Shown here one piece after another: positions 1 through 4,172 of a stretch of 5,833 nt of DNA (position 1 is its first letter; every line of letters begins with the position of its first letter). Position numbers and translations under genes: made by a program. The stretch is from LLD-282 sp964395835 (GTDB taxonomy: Bacteria; Pseudomonadota; Gammaproteobacteria; Berkiellales; Berkiellaceae). The notes under the pieces are model-generated. The model did no database searches and had not been told where the DNA came from. It saw only the letters and a list, made by a program, of their open reading frames with translations. The stretch is from contig CAYNBJ010000012.1 of the NCBI GenBank assembly GCA_964395835.1, positions 1 through 5,833 on the forward strand, given 5' to 3'.

Positions 1-12
1 TGGCTTTGCCAC

Positions 13-177
13 CACGGCTTCGCCGTGAGTCCCCGCGCTCCGCGCTGCATGCGCTAACGCGCATAAAAGCAGTTTTGAGACATACGAGGATCAGGGGATC
101 TGGGGAGTGAAGCTCACCAGGTAGCGAAGCGATAACACAAGGCCAGCAGTACGCTGGCCGCCGAAGGCGTAGCCTTC
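13..177. repeat. Cluster of short perfect hairpins
   Basis: I see no gene in 1-202. The stretch holds four perfect stems: CACGGC-TTC-GCCGTG (13-27), ATGCGC-TAAC-GCGCAT (49-64), GGCCAGC-AGTAC-GCTGGCC (141-159) and GAAGGC-GTA-GCCTTC (163-177). None is followed by a T-run. They continue the hairpin-rich stretch that precedes position 3271. Such zones in small plasmids can serve single-strand priming, transfer or RNA structure, but nothing here shows which. Confidence 0.6.
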
Positions 178-185
178 ATGCTGCC

Positions 186-210
186 AAAACGCGCCAGAGG
201 CGCTATTTTT
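186..210. terminator. Bidirectional Rho-independent terminator after the 52-aa gene
   Basis: A perfect GC stem, GCGCC-AGA-GGCGC (191-203), has AAAA on its left (186-189) and TATTTTT on its right (204-210). It therefore reads as a terminator from either side. On the minus strand the stem begins with the last base of the small gene's stop codon and is followed by GTTTT. This placement supports the small gene as a real transcription unit. On the plus strand it would shield the cargo from transcripts arriving from the hairpin-rich stretch. Confidence 0.65.
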
Positions 211-361
211 CGTTGTTATGGTAAACCTTTAGGGTGGCTTGGCTTGGTGTCACTTCTGCGATTAGGGTGAATTCTGGAGCTTCTCTACGGCACATTTCGA
301 GAAACTCTTGCTCGGTCATATCCTCAAGACCTGATTTTTCCTTAATTTTCTGATCGGTCAC
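203..361 (-). CDS. Small acidic 52-aa protein, GTG start, unknown function
   Basis: A short gene with a GTG start at 361. A strong Shine-Dalgarno sequence, GAGGGA (369-374), lies 7 nt upstream, and an in-frame TAG (374-376) upstream limits the start to this codon. It ends with TAG at 203-205, directly on a terminator hairpin. The product is acidic (11 Asp/Glu against 7 Lys/Arg), has one Cys (residue 24), and no signal peptide or membrane helix, so it is probably cytoplasmic. Residues 12-22 (LEDMTEQEFLE) loosely resemble helix I of colicin-type immunity proteins. The match is short, the protein is much smaller than that family (about 85-90 aa), and the rest does not match, so I give no family. 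It is divergent from the membrane/secreted pair and shares its promoter region, so it could be their regulator or partner. Confidence 0.7.
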   Translation of the reverse strand: MTDQKIKEKSGLEDMTEQEFLEMCRREAPEFTLIAEVTPSQATLKVYHNNEK

Positions 362-387
362 TGTGAAATCCCTCTAATGGCAAGAAA

Positions 388-416
388 TTGACAATTGTTA
401 TAATGAAAACTATGTT
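388..416 (+). promoter_or_regulatory. Sigma70-like promoter for the membrane/secreted operon
   Basis: The -35 is an exact TTGACA (388-393). After 17 bp comes the -10, TATGTT (411-416, 4 of 6). Transcription would begin near 423. That leaves about 27 nt before the ATG at 450 but only about 12 nt before the ATG at 435, which favours the downstream start. A perfect TATAAT at 399-404 is too close to this -35 (5 bp) and has no good -35 of its own. Short palindromes ACAATTGT (391-398) and TTGTTAACAA (416-425) overlap the promoter and could be operator sites. Confidence 0.6.
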
Positions 417-425
417 TGTTAACAA
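397..425 (-). promoter_or_regulatory. Divergent promoter for the 52-aa gene, overlapping the operon promoter
   Basis: Read on the minus strand, the -35 is TTGTTA (420-425, 4 of 6) and the -10 is TATAAC (397-402, 5 of 6), with a 17-bp spacer. Transcription would start near 390 and give a leader of about 29 nt. The -10 lies inside the spacer of the plus-strand promoter and the two footprints overlap almost fully, so RNA polymerase could hardly occupy both at once. Confidence 0.5.
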
Positions 426-449
426 TATTTTCGTATGGAAAAGCTACTA

Positions 450-902
450 ATGAAAAACATCATCGCTGTTGCGAGTGCTTTTACTGCGTACGCATTCATA
501 TTATTAACTGCAATAGTTAATGGATATTTGAATTCATACGTAAAAATAAATATTGCTGTAGCTTATTTGTTCGTTTTTTTATCACTGATCCTGATGACCT
601 TTGGATTTAAAGGAGTTATCCATTTAGTGGTCTCTGTTAAATATTTGTTTGTGGAGTCGTTGCAAGCACCTCTAGATGATGCTTTTCTCATAAAAAAATC
701 AATTATATACAGCTATATAGCATCATTCGTATGGGTGTTCGGCTACGTGATAACCGTATTGTCTATAGAGGATGGCTCTCTTTTGCAAGAGAACAAATTG
801 GATATTCTGATAGCAATATCTTATGGATTTTTGGTTTCAGAGTTATTTCTCAGGCCTATCTGTTACAGAATAGAAATGCTCAAAAATACTGAGGTGGTCT
901 AA
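450..902 (+). CDS. Four-helix inner-membrane protein of unknown function
   Basis: This codes for a 150-aa hydrophobic protein. An in-frame ATG at 435 would add five residues. I prefer 450 because GGAAAAG (437-443) sits at Shine-Dalgarno distance from it, while nothing suitable precedes 435 and the predicted transcript starts near 423. Numbered from the 435 start, membrane segments lie at about 8-30, 37-58, 88-110 and 121-140. Positive residues flank the N-terminus, the 59-88 loop and the C-terminus, and the short 111-120 loop is acidic. This predicts both termini in the cytoplasm. I recognise no family or catalytic motif. It is the first gene of a tight operon with a secreted protein, so an anchor, immunity, channel or export-partner role is possible but unproven. 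Base composition is clearly AT-rich compared with the origin-flanking hairpin zones, suggesting separate ancestry for the cargo. Confidence 0.8.
   Translation: MKNIIAVASAFTAYAFILLTAIVNGYLNSYVKINIAVAYLFVFLSLILMTFGFKGVIHLVVSVKYLFVESLQAPLDDAFLIKKSIIYSYIASFVWVFGYVITVLSIEDGSLLQENKLDILIAISYGFLVSELFLRPICYRIEMLKNTEVV
891..897 (+). promoter_or_regulatory. Shine-Dalgarno site for the secreted-protein gene
   Basis: GAGGTGG lies within the last codons of the upstream membrane-protein gene; its GAGG core is 8 nt before the ATG at 903. The upstream stop codon TAA (900-902) directly abuts that ATG, so the two genes are probably translated in a coupled way. Confidence 0.75.
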
Positions 903-1445
903 ATGATACGTTCGGCATTGATAATAGCTTCCGTTTTATTTCTTGGGCTTTTTAACTTCGCAAATGCTGCTGATCCGATTACTGAATCTGGTAAGCCTGA
1001 TAGGAAAAGCGTTAGATATTTTTGGTCATCTACAGTAGAGAATGCAGTAAATTCTGGTGTGCCATACTTTTCAACCCATGAAAATGAAATGTATGAAATA
1101 AAAGGGTACATGCAACAAAATACCGAGTTAACAGCTACGGTTAATTCGGCATATGAAAATTGGGGATTTGTTGTAATCAATGCTGAAAATGCGCATATAT
1201 ACAACGAGTTCTTTGAGCTGTTTCTTCCAAGAATGCAAGATGTCATGTATGAACATGCAAATACCAATGGAATTTTGATTGATGAGCAAACCTACAATCT
1301 AGCAATTCAGATTGTGAATGAGCATAGTTCAATTGATGATCCTGGATTTGTAAGTCTAAAAAATAAATTAGTTAATGATTTGAATGTGTTGAAAAACCAA
1401 AATTATTCTGCCGTTAGAGCATGGTTTAGAGGTGAGCTGTACTAA
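903..1445 (+). CDS. Secreted or periplasmic 180-aa protein of unknown function
   Basis: A classical Sec signal peptide opens the protein: Ile-Arg at the start, a hydrophobic core at about 5-19, and an AxA-type cleavage site at Ala20-Asn21-Ala22, giving a mature chain of about 158 residues from Ala23. There is no lipobox, and no cysteine anywhere, so no disulfides. The mature part is rich in Asn, Tyr and acidic residues. It looks largely helical toward the C-terminus (about 128-175), with aromatic clusters near 38-41, 84-90 and 100-107. I recognise no enzyme motif or family. The start is fixed by a good Shine-Dalgarno site and by abutting the upstream gene. Coupling to a four-helix membrane protein suggests the two work together at the inner membrane/periplasm, for example as effector and protector or as receptor and membrane partner. 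This is inference only. Confidence 0.8.
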   Translation: MIRSALIIASVLFLGLFNFANAADPITESGKPDRKSVRYFWSSTVENAVNSGVPYFSTHENEMYEIKGYMQQNTELTATVNSAYENWGFVVINAENAHIYNEFFELFLPRMQDVMYEHANTNGILIDEQTYNLAIQIVNEHSSIDDPGFVSLKNKLVNDLNVLKNQNYSAVRAWFRGELY

Positions 1446-1461
1446 TTTATAAATAAATTTA

Positions 1462-1486
1462 AGCATTTTTTTTGTAGATAAATGCT
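1462..1486. terminator. Weak terminator-like hairpin between convergent genes
   Basis: A perfect 7-bp stem, AGCATTT/AAATGCT (1462-1468 and 1480-1486), encloses an 11-nt loop in the 75-bp gap between the ends of the cargo operon and rep. GTTAATTTT follows on the plus strand, and an A/T-rich tract (TAAATTTAT) on the minus strand. The stem is AT-rich and so weak, but its position between convergent genes fits a shared terminator. Confidence 0.4.
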
Positions 1487-1520
1487 GTTAATTTTCACAA
1501 AGTTCGGCTAGCCATTTAAG

Positions 1521-2210
1521 CTAAATATCCATTTTCAATTGGTTGCTTTGCTTAAACTCAAATACCAGGGCTGCAACAGTTCGACCTTTTTTTATGGTAT
1601 CAAACTTAATTATTAGGTCGCTGCGCTGGTTCAATTCATCGATGGCGGGCTTGATTACGTCACGATTCAGAACTTTGAACTCAGAGTATTTATCCGATAT
1701 ACCCAAAGCTGATTTGAAATCTTCGAGATATATAACACGCTCACCAGTCGCATTAAATTTCATGAGCAGTTCATACAGCCTAATGGAATGTCCTGATTGC
1801 AAGCTGGCTATGTTACGCAGCTTGTAGGTAGTAAACCGGCTTTTAAGTTGGCAGATATAACGAAGAATTCTGTCTGACCAAATTATTCTAATCGCACCTT
1901 CTCCTTTGAGTTTTTTTGCTTTCTCCTGAACCCAATACAACTCAATTTCGTCGTCACCTTCATGTAAAATTATGCTGGACTTGAACAAGGCATCAGCCGC
2001 TTTATAAAGCTCCCTGTGGGCGTTTTTAATATCGATACCCATTAACTCAGAAAACTCTGAGGCTGTCAGCGTTACTTCCTTCTGCGGCGTAGCGTCAGGT
2101 CGAGAATCTATTTTACCTAAGCATGCCAGAACCAGCTTTTGAGCTTGAACGTTTAGCTTGTAACTCGCATCAATCAGGTTGTTCGATTTAGCTACTGATA
2201 GGTTATTCAT
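1521..2210 (-). CDS. rep: Plasmid replication initiator, Rep_3 (RepA/RepB/Pi-like) family
   Basis: This 229-aa initiator would bind the iterons just upstream of its gene, open the origin with host DnaA and start theta replication. Family hallmarks visible here are the N-terminal segment of about residues 11-35 (LIDASYKLN...QKLVLACLGKI), then a first winged-helix region to about 125. A second winged-helix domain begins around the typical HSIRLYELLMKF (141-152). The KYSEFKVLNRDVIKPAIDELN stretch (174-194) and a basic-to-beta end, KKGRTVAALVFEFK (207-220), complete it. The length matches compact members such as pPS10 RepA (about 230 aa), so it looks intact. The only N-terminal Met is residue 1. 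I see no clear Shine-Dalgarno site before it, suggesting weak translation, which is common for copy-controlled initiators. It ends facing the cargo operon. Confidence 0.95.
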   Translation of the reverse strand: MNNLSVAKSNNLIDASYKLNVQAQKLVLACLGKIDSRPDATPQKEVTLTASEFSELMGIDIKNAHRELYKAADALFKSSIILHEGDDEIELYWVQEKAKKLKGEGAIRIIWSDRILRYICQLKSRFTTYKLRNIASLQSGHSIRLYELLMKFNATGERVIYLEDFKSALGISDKYSEFKVLNRDVIKPAIDELNQRSDLIIKFDTIKKGRTVAALVFEFKQSNQLKMDI

Positions 2211-2238
2211 AGTGCTTTGAGTGAGTTTGTTTAGTTAA

Positions 2239-2259
2239 CTCACCTTACAGTAAGGTGAG
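2239..2259. promoter_or_regulatory. Inverted-repeat operator, likely Rep autoregulation site
   Basis: A perfect inverted repeat, CTCACCTTAC-A-GTAAGGTGAG, lies 29 bp before the rep start codon. Its CTCACC core is shared with every iteron. In this family Rep dimers bind such inverted half-iterons to repress their own promoter while monomers bind the direct iterons. The best promoter I can offer on the minus strand is TTGAAG (2265-2270), 17 bp, TAAGGT (2242-2247). It is weak, but its -10 would fall inside the operator. The left arm can instead pair with GTGAGTT at 2221-2227 (AACTCAC at 2237-2243), giving an alternative leader hairpin. Confidence 0.7.
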
Positions 2260-2271
2260 AATTACTTCAAT

Positions 2272-2387
2272 ATCTACTCACCCTTACCTGTGAATTCCAC
2301 CGTAAATTTCCTCACCTAAAAAAAGCGATTTACCGTAAATCCCCTCACCTAAAACGTAGAATTTACCGTAAATCTACTCACCCTATC
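2272..2387. repeat. Iteron array of the replication origin
   Basis: Three 23-bp units start at 2299, 2332 and 2365, exactly 33 bp apart. They share ACCGTAAAT followed by a CTCACC core; the first two continue with TAAAA. A fourth, partial unit at 2272-2284 (ATCTACTCACCCT) matches 13 bp of the third full unit (2372-2384). CTCACC cores therefore lie at 2277, 2311, 2344 and 2377. The 33-bp step is about three helical turns, so bound Rep would line up on one DNA face. These are the Rep binding sites of the origin. Confidence 0.85.
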
Positions 2388-2424
2388 TCTCTGCAAGCCT
2401 TGTGTGGCGCAGTCTCCAGAGGGC

Positions 2425-2467
2425 TTAAAAACAAGAAAGAAAATAAACAAGAAAGATTAAAAAGGAA
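2425..2467. other. AT-rich DNA-unwinding element with a 12-bp direct repeat
   Basis: A purine-biased AT-rich tract between the iterons and the DnaA box contains AAACAAGAAAGA twice (2429-2440 and 2445-2456, a 16-bp step). AT-rich direct repeats in this position are the usual site of strand opening in iteron origins. Confidence 0.6.
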
Positions 2468-2473
2468 TTCGCC

Positions 2474-2482
2474 TGTGGATAA
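2474..2482 (-). promoter_or_regulatory. DnaA box, exact consensus
   Basis: TGTGGATAA is the reverse complement of TTATCCACA, the high-affinity DnaA box. It sits beside the AT-rich tract and on its far side from the iterons, completing the origin and indicating dependence on host DnaA. Confidence 0.8.
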
Positions 2483-2516
2483 CTGGCAATTTTGATGAAA
2501 AATTTGAAAGAAACAG

Positions 2517-2573
2517 CCCCTCTTAGGGGGCGATGCCCCCTGCCGGCCCTGCCCGCGCTTCGCGCAGCCGGCA
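2517..2573. repeat. Tandem GC-rich hairpins beside the origin
   Basis: Competing perfect stems follow each other: CCCCT-CTT-AGGGG (2517-2529), AGGGGGC-GAT-GCCCCCT (2525-2541), and an outer pair TGCCGGC/GCCGGCA (2541-2547, 2567-2573) enclosing CGCG-CTT-CGCG. The first two share the AGGGG arm and cannot form together. There is no T-run, so a DNA-level role such as a fork barrier or priming site is as likely as termination. Confidence 0.6.
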
Positions 2574-2598
2574 TACCCCCATAGATGCCTTCGCTACA

Positions 2599-2629
2599 AT
2601 CTGGTTGCGCTTTTAAAGCGCAACCAGAT
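2599..2629. repeat. 31-bp near-perfect palindrome
   Basis: Two 15-bp arms, ATCTGGTTGCGCTTT and AAAGCGCAACCAGAT, are perfect complements around a single central T. No U-tract follows on either strand, so this is not an ordinary terminator. Cruciform formation or binding of a symmetric dimeric protein is plausible. It lies between the replication origin and the candidate transfer origin. Confidence 0.8.
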
Positions 2630-2718
2630 GCGCTCAGTTAAAAGCAGCTCGTAACTTCGTGTATATACCGAGGAAGGGATAAGCTAAGCTTTTAAAGCGA
2701 GACAGCACTGGATTGAAT

Positions 2719-2821
2719 GGATCTGAGGGGACACCACACCCCAGATCCACTATCAAACTTAGATCCTTTTGAGTTTGATAGTGAAATTGATAGTTAGATT
2801 GATAGTAAAATTGATAGTAGC
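2719..2821 (-). other. oriT: Candidate origin of transfer (oriT) with F-like nic core
   Basis: Read on the minus strand, the order is: four tandem 12-bp repeats (2774-2821), a perfect hairpin with 12-bp arms (2748-2759 and 2772-2783; the outermost repeat forms part of one arm), a 4-nt gap GATC, then TGGGGTGTGGTG (2743-2732). I recall this 12-mer as the core of the F-plasmid nic region, cut as GGGGT/GTGG; the equivalent cut would be between 2738 and 2737, 10 nt from the hairpin. The nic-like bases also fall in the loop of a second stem (GGATCT...GGGG at 2719-2730 with CCCCAGATCC at 2739-2748). Direct repeats, hairpin and nic in this order is a usual oriT layout. No relaxase gene is present, so transfer would depend on a helper plasmid. 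The 12-mer match is from memory and needs alignment. Confidence 0.4.
2774..2821. repeat. Four tandem 12-bp repeats (TTGATAGT core)
   Basis: Units begin at 2774, 2786, 2798 and 2810 with core [A/T]TTGATAGT followed by three variable bases. The exact 12-bp step differs from the 33-bp iterons and the sequence is unrelated, so these are probably not Rep sites. A protein bound at each would contact nearly the same DNA face about once per turn. Accessory transfer proteins or a partition-like factor are candidates. Confidence 0.85.
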
Positions 2822-2832
2822 TCATCAAGAGC

Positions 2833-2848
2833 AGCCGCTTTGGCGGCT
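2833..2848. repeat. Short GC hairpin
   Basis: AGCCGC-TTTG-GCGGCT is a perfect 6-bp stem just beyond the tandem 12-bp repeats, with no T-run after it. Function unknown. Confidence 0.5.
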
Positions 2849-2984
2849 CAAGAGCAAGCCGGAACAGCATGGCTGGACGCCACGCCGTTCGGCCACTCCG
2901 CCCACTTTGTGGGCTGCGCACTTCGTTCCGCTGGACGCTTCACTTCGCTTACCGGCGCGTCAAGACTCGTCACCTACGGTGCCA

Positions 2985-3104
2985 AGCCTAGACCCCCGCA
3001 AAAAAGCGGCTACGTTCACGCTCTGCTTACCACTTGTCTGAGCATCCGTTTTACTCCTGCGCAGATTGGCTGGACGCCACCCGGTTTTTACGGGGGTCTA
3101 GGCT
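2985..3104. repeat. 20-bp inverted repeat flanking 80 bp
   Basis: The left arm (2985-3004: AGCCTAGACCCCCG, then CAAAAA) pairs with the right arm (3085-3104: TTTTTA, then CGGGGGTCTAGGCT) at 19 of 20 positions. Each arm can also fold alone: CCGC-AAAAAA-GCGG (2996-3009) and CCCG-GTTTTTA-CGGG (3080-3094). The interior has no convincing gene, and I see no target-site duplication outside the arms. It could be a structured RNA, a single-strand priming site or a small element remnant. A 14-bp segment, TGGCTGGACGCCAC, occurs at both 2870-2883 and 3067-3080. Confidence 0.6.
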
Positions 3105-3121
3105 CTCCGAGCCTGACGCGC

Positions 3122-3177
3122 GGGCTTCGCCCCCACCAGCTAACGGTGCTGGGGCACCTAAACGGCTGGGGCCGTTT
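3122..3177. repeat. Series of three short hairpins
   Basis: GGGC-TTC-GCCC (3122-3132), CCAGC/GCTGG (3136-3140, 3148-3152) and AAACGGC-TGGG-GCCGTTT (3160-3177) follow in quick order. The last is followed by one more T and could be a weak terminator for plus-strand transcription. No gene is evident here. Confidence 0.5.
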
Positions 3178-3197
3178 TACGCAGGCGGCTCCCCCAA

Positions 3198-3240
3198 GAG
3201 TTGAATCATGAGCGCCTTGGGCGCTCGATGACTCAACTTA
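3198..3240. repeat. Long imperfect stem-loop
   Basis: A perfect core, GAGCGCC-TTG-GGCGCTC (3210-3226), extends outward with a few mismatches or bulges through TTGAATCAT on the left and ATGACTCAA on the right, giving a stem of nearly 20 bp. AACTTAAAAG follows, so there is no T-run. The long, slightly imperfect stem resembles a structured RNA or a DNA cruciform more than an intrinsic terminator. Confidence 0.55.
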
Positions 3241-3269
3241 AAAGCAAGAGCAAAAGCGCTTAGCAGGGC

Positions 3270-3447
3270 GTGGCTTTGCCACCACGGCTTCGCCGTGAGT
3301 CCCCGCGCTCCGCGCTGCATGCGCTAACGCGCATAAAAGCAGTTTTGAGACATACGAGGATCAGGGGATCTGGGGAGTGAAGCTCACCAGGTAGCGAAGC
3401 GATAACACAAGGCCAGCAGTACGCTGGCCGCCGAAGGCGTAGCCTTC
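3270..3447. repeat. Hairpin cluster, second copy, joined to the preceding stretch
   Basis: This copy shows the intact GTGGC-TTT-GCCAC hairpin (3270-3282) that the window's left end cuts. The four stems described for the first copy then follow at 3283-3297, 3319-3334, 3411-3429 and 3433-3447. Confidence 0.6.
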
Positions 3448-3455
3448 ATGCTGCC

Positions 3456-3480
3456 AAAACGCGCCAGAGGCGCTATTTTT
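3456..3480. terminator. Bidirectional terminator, second copy
   Basis: Same GCGCC-AGA-GGCGC stem with a flanking A-tract and T-tract as at 186-210, directly after the stop codon of the small minus-strand gene. Confidence 0.65.
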
Positions 3481-3631
3481 CGTTGTTATGGTAAACCTTT
3501 AGGGTGGCTTGGCTTGGTGTCACTTCTGCGATTAGGGTGAATTCTGGAGCTTCTCTACGGCACATTTCGAGAAACTCTTGCTCGGTCATATCCTCAAGAC
3601 CTGATTTTTCCTTAATTTTCTGATCGGTCAC
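3473..3631 (-). CDS. Small acidic 52-aa protein, second copy
   Basis: Identical to the gene at 203-361: GTG start at 3631, Shine-Dalgarno GAGGGA (3639-3644), and stop TAG at 3473-3475 on the terminator stem. It is the same gene met again after one turn of the plasmid, not a paralogue. Function unknown. Confidence 0.7.
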   Translation of the reverse strand: MTDQKIKEKSGLEDMTEQEFLEMCRREAPEFTLIAEVTPSQATLKVYHNNEK

Positions 3632-3657
3632 TGTGAAATCCCTCTAATGGCAAGAAA

Positions 3658-3686
3658 TTGACAATTGTTATAATGAAAACTATGTT
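3658..3686 (+). promoter_or_regulatory. Operon promoter, second copy
   Basis: TTGACA (3658-3663), 17 bp, TATGTT (3681-3686), as in the first copy. Confidence 0.6.
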
Positions 3687-3695
3687 TGTTAACAA
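3667..3695 (-). promoter_or_regulatory. Divergent overlapping promoter, second copy
   Basis: Minus-strand TTGTTA (3690-3695), 17 bp, TATAAC (3667-3672), driving the 52-aa gene and interlocked with the operon promoter. Confidence 0.5.
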
Positions 3696-3719
3696 TATTT
3701 TCGTATGGAAAAGCTACTA

Positions 3720-4172
3720 ATGAAAAACATCATCGCTGTTGCGAGTGCTTTTACTGCGTACGCATTCATATTATTAACTGCAATAGTTAATGGATATTTG
3801 AATTCATACGTAAAAATAAATATTGCTGTAGCTTATTTGTTCGTTTTTTTATCACTGATCCTGATGACCTTTGGATTTAAAGGAGTTATCCATTTAGTGG
3901 TCTCTGTTAAATATTTGTTTGTGGAGTCGTTGCAAGCACCTCTAGATGATGCTTTTCTCATAAAAAAATCAATTATATACAGCTATATAGCATCATTCGT
4001 ATGGGTGTTCGGCTACGTGATAACCGTATTGTCTATAGAGGATGGCTCTCTTTTGCAAGAGAACAAATTGGATATTCTGATAGCAATATCTTATGGATTT
4101 TTGGTTTCAGAGTTATTTCTCAGGCCTATCTGTTACAGAATAGAAATGCTCAAAAATACTGAGGTGGTCTAA
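3720..4172 (+). CDS. Four-helix inner-membrane protein, second copy
   Basis: Same protein as at 450-902, with the same choice of start (3720 preferred over 3705, because GGAAAAG precedes only the former). The second appearance comes from reading round the circle. Function unknown. Confidence 0.8.
   Translation: MKNIIAVASAFTAYAFILLTAIVNGYLNSYVKINIAVAYLFVFLSLILMTFGFKGVIHLVVSVKYLFVESLQAPLDDAFLIKKSIIYSYIASFVWVFGYVITVLSIEDGSLLQENKLDILIAISYGFLVSELFLRPICYRIEMLKNTEVV

Larger units (their letters stand above)
1..2563. repeat. First copy of a 2563-bp stretch repeated at 3271-5833
   Basis: This stretch reappears 3270 bp downstream, with identical proteins and no difference seen wherever I compared the copies by eye. 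The repeat unit is therefore 3270 bp, which I take to be the true plasmid length. The first base lies inside a small hairpin (GTGGC-TTT-GCCAC, whole at 3270-3282), so the left end of the window is an arbitrary break and not a biological boundary. Confidence 0.95.

Noticed and set aside
113..118. An isolated CTCACC iteron core outside the origin
   Set aside because: Six bases with none of the flanking ACCGTAAAT; expected by chance.
118..179. A short minus-strand frame (about 20 codons, starting MKATPS)
   Set aside because: Very short, lies over two hairpins, and lacks a ribosome binding site.
399..404. Perfect TATAAT as the operon's -10
   Set aside because: It lies only 5 bp after TTGACA, and no reasonable -35 is found 16-18 bp upstream of it. 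On the other strand this position overlaps the -10 of the divergent promoter, which explains it better.
899..1267. A minus-strand open frame of 122 codons opposite the secreted-protein gene
   Set aside because: It is antisense to a gene with a clear signal peptide and ribosome binding site, and shows no coding character of its own.
1543..1827. A plus-strand open frame of 94 codons inside rep
   Set aside because: It is an antisense shadow of the Rep_3 coding sequence, repeated at 4813-5097 only because rep is.
2495..2584. A 29-aa open frame through the origin hairpins
   Set aside because: No Shine-Dalgarno site, and the Pro/Ala/Leu-rich product is dictated by the GC hairpins.
2517..2748. Rolling-circle double-strand origin
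   Set aside because: GC hairpins and a nic-like loop suggest it, but the only replication protein is Rep_3 with iterons and a DnaA box, which is a theta system. A transfer origin fits the nic-like motif better.
2634..2921. A 95-codon open frame on the minus strand (YYQ-rich)
   Set aside because: Its tyrosine/glutamine repeats simply translate the tandem 12-bp DNA repeats. It runs across the hairpin and nic-like motif and has no Shine-Dalgarno site at either possible ATG. A non-coding structural role explains it better.
2769..3211. Two overlapping plus-strand open frames of 90 and 123 codons
   Set aside because: Both read through dense hairpins and inverted repeats in different frames, have no good ribosome binding site, and give Pro/Arg/Gly-rich sequences typical of random GC-rich frames.
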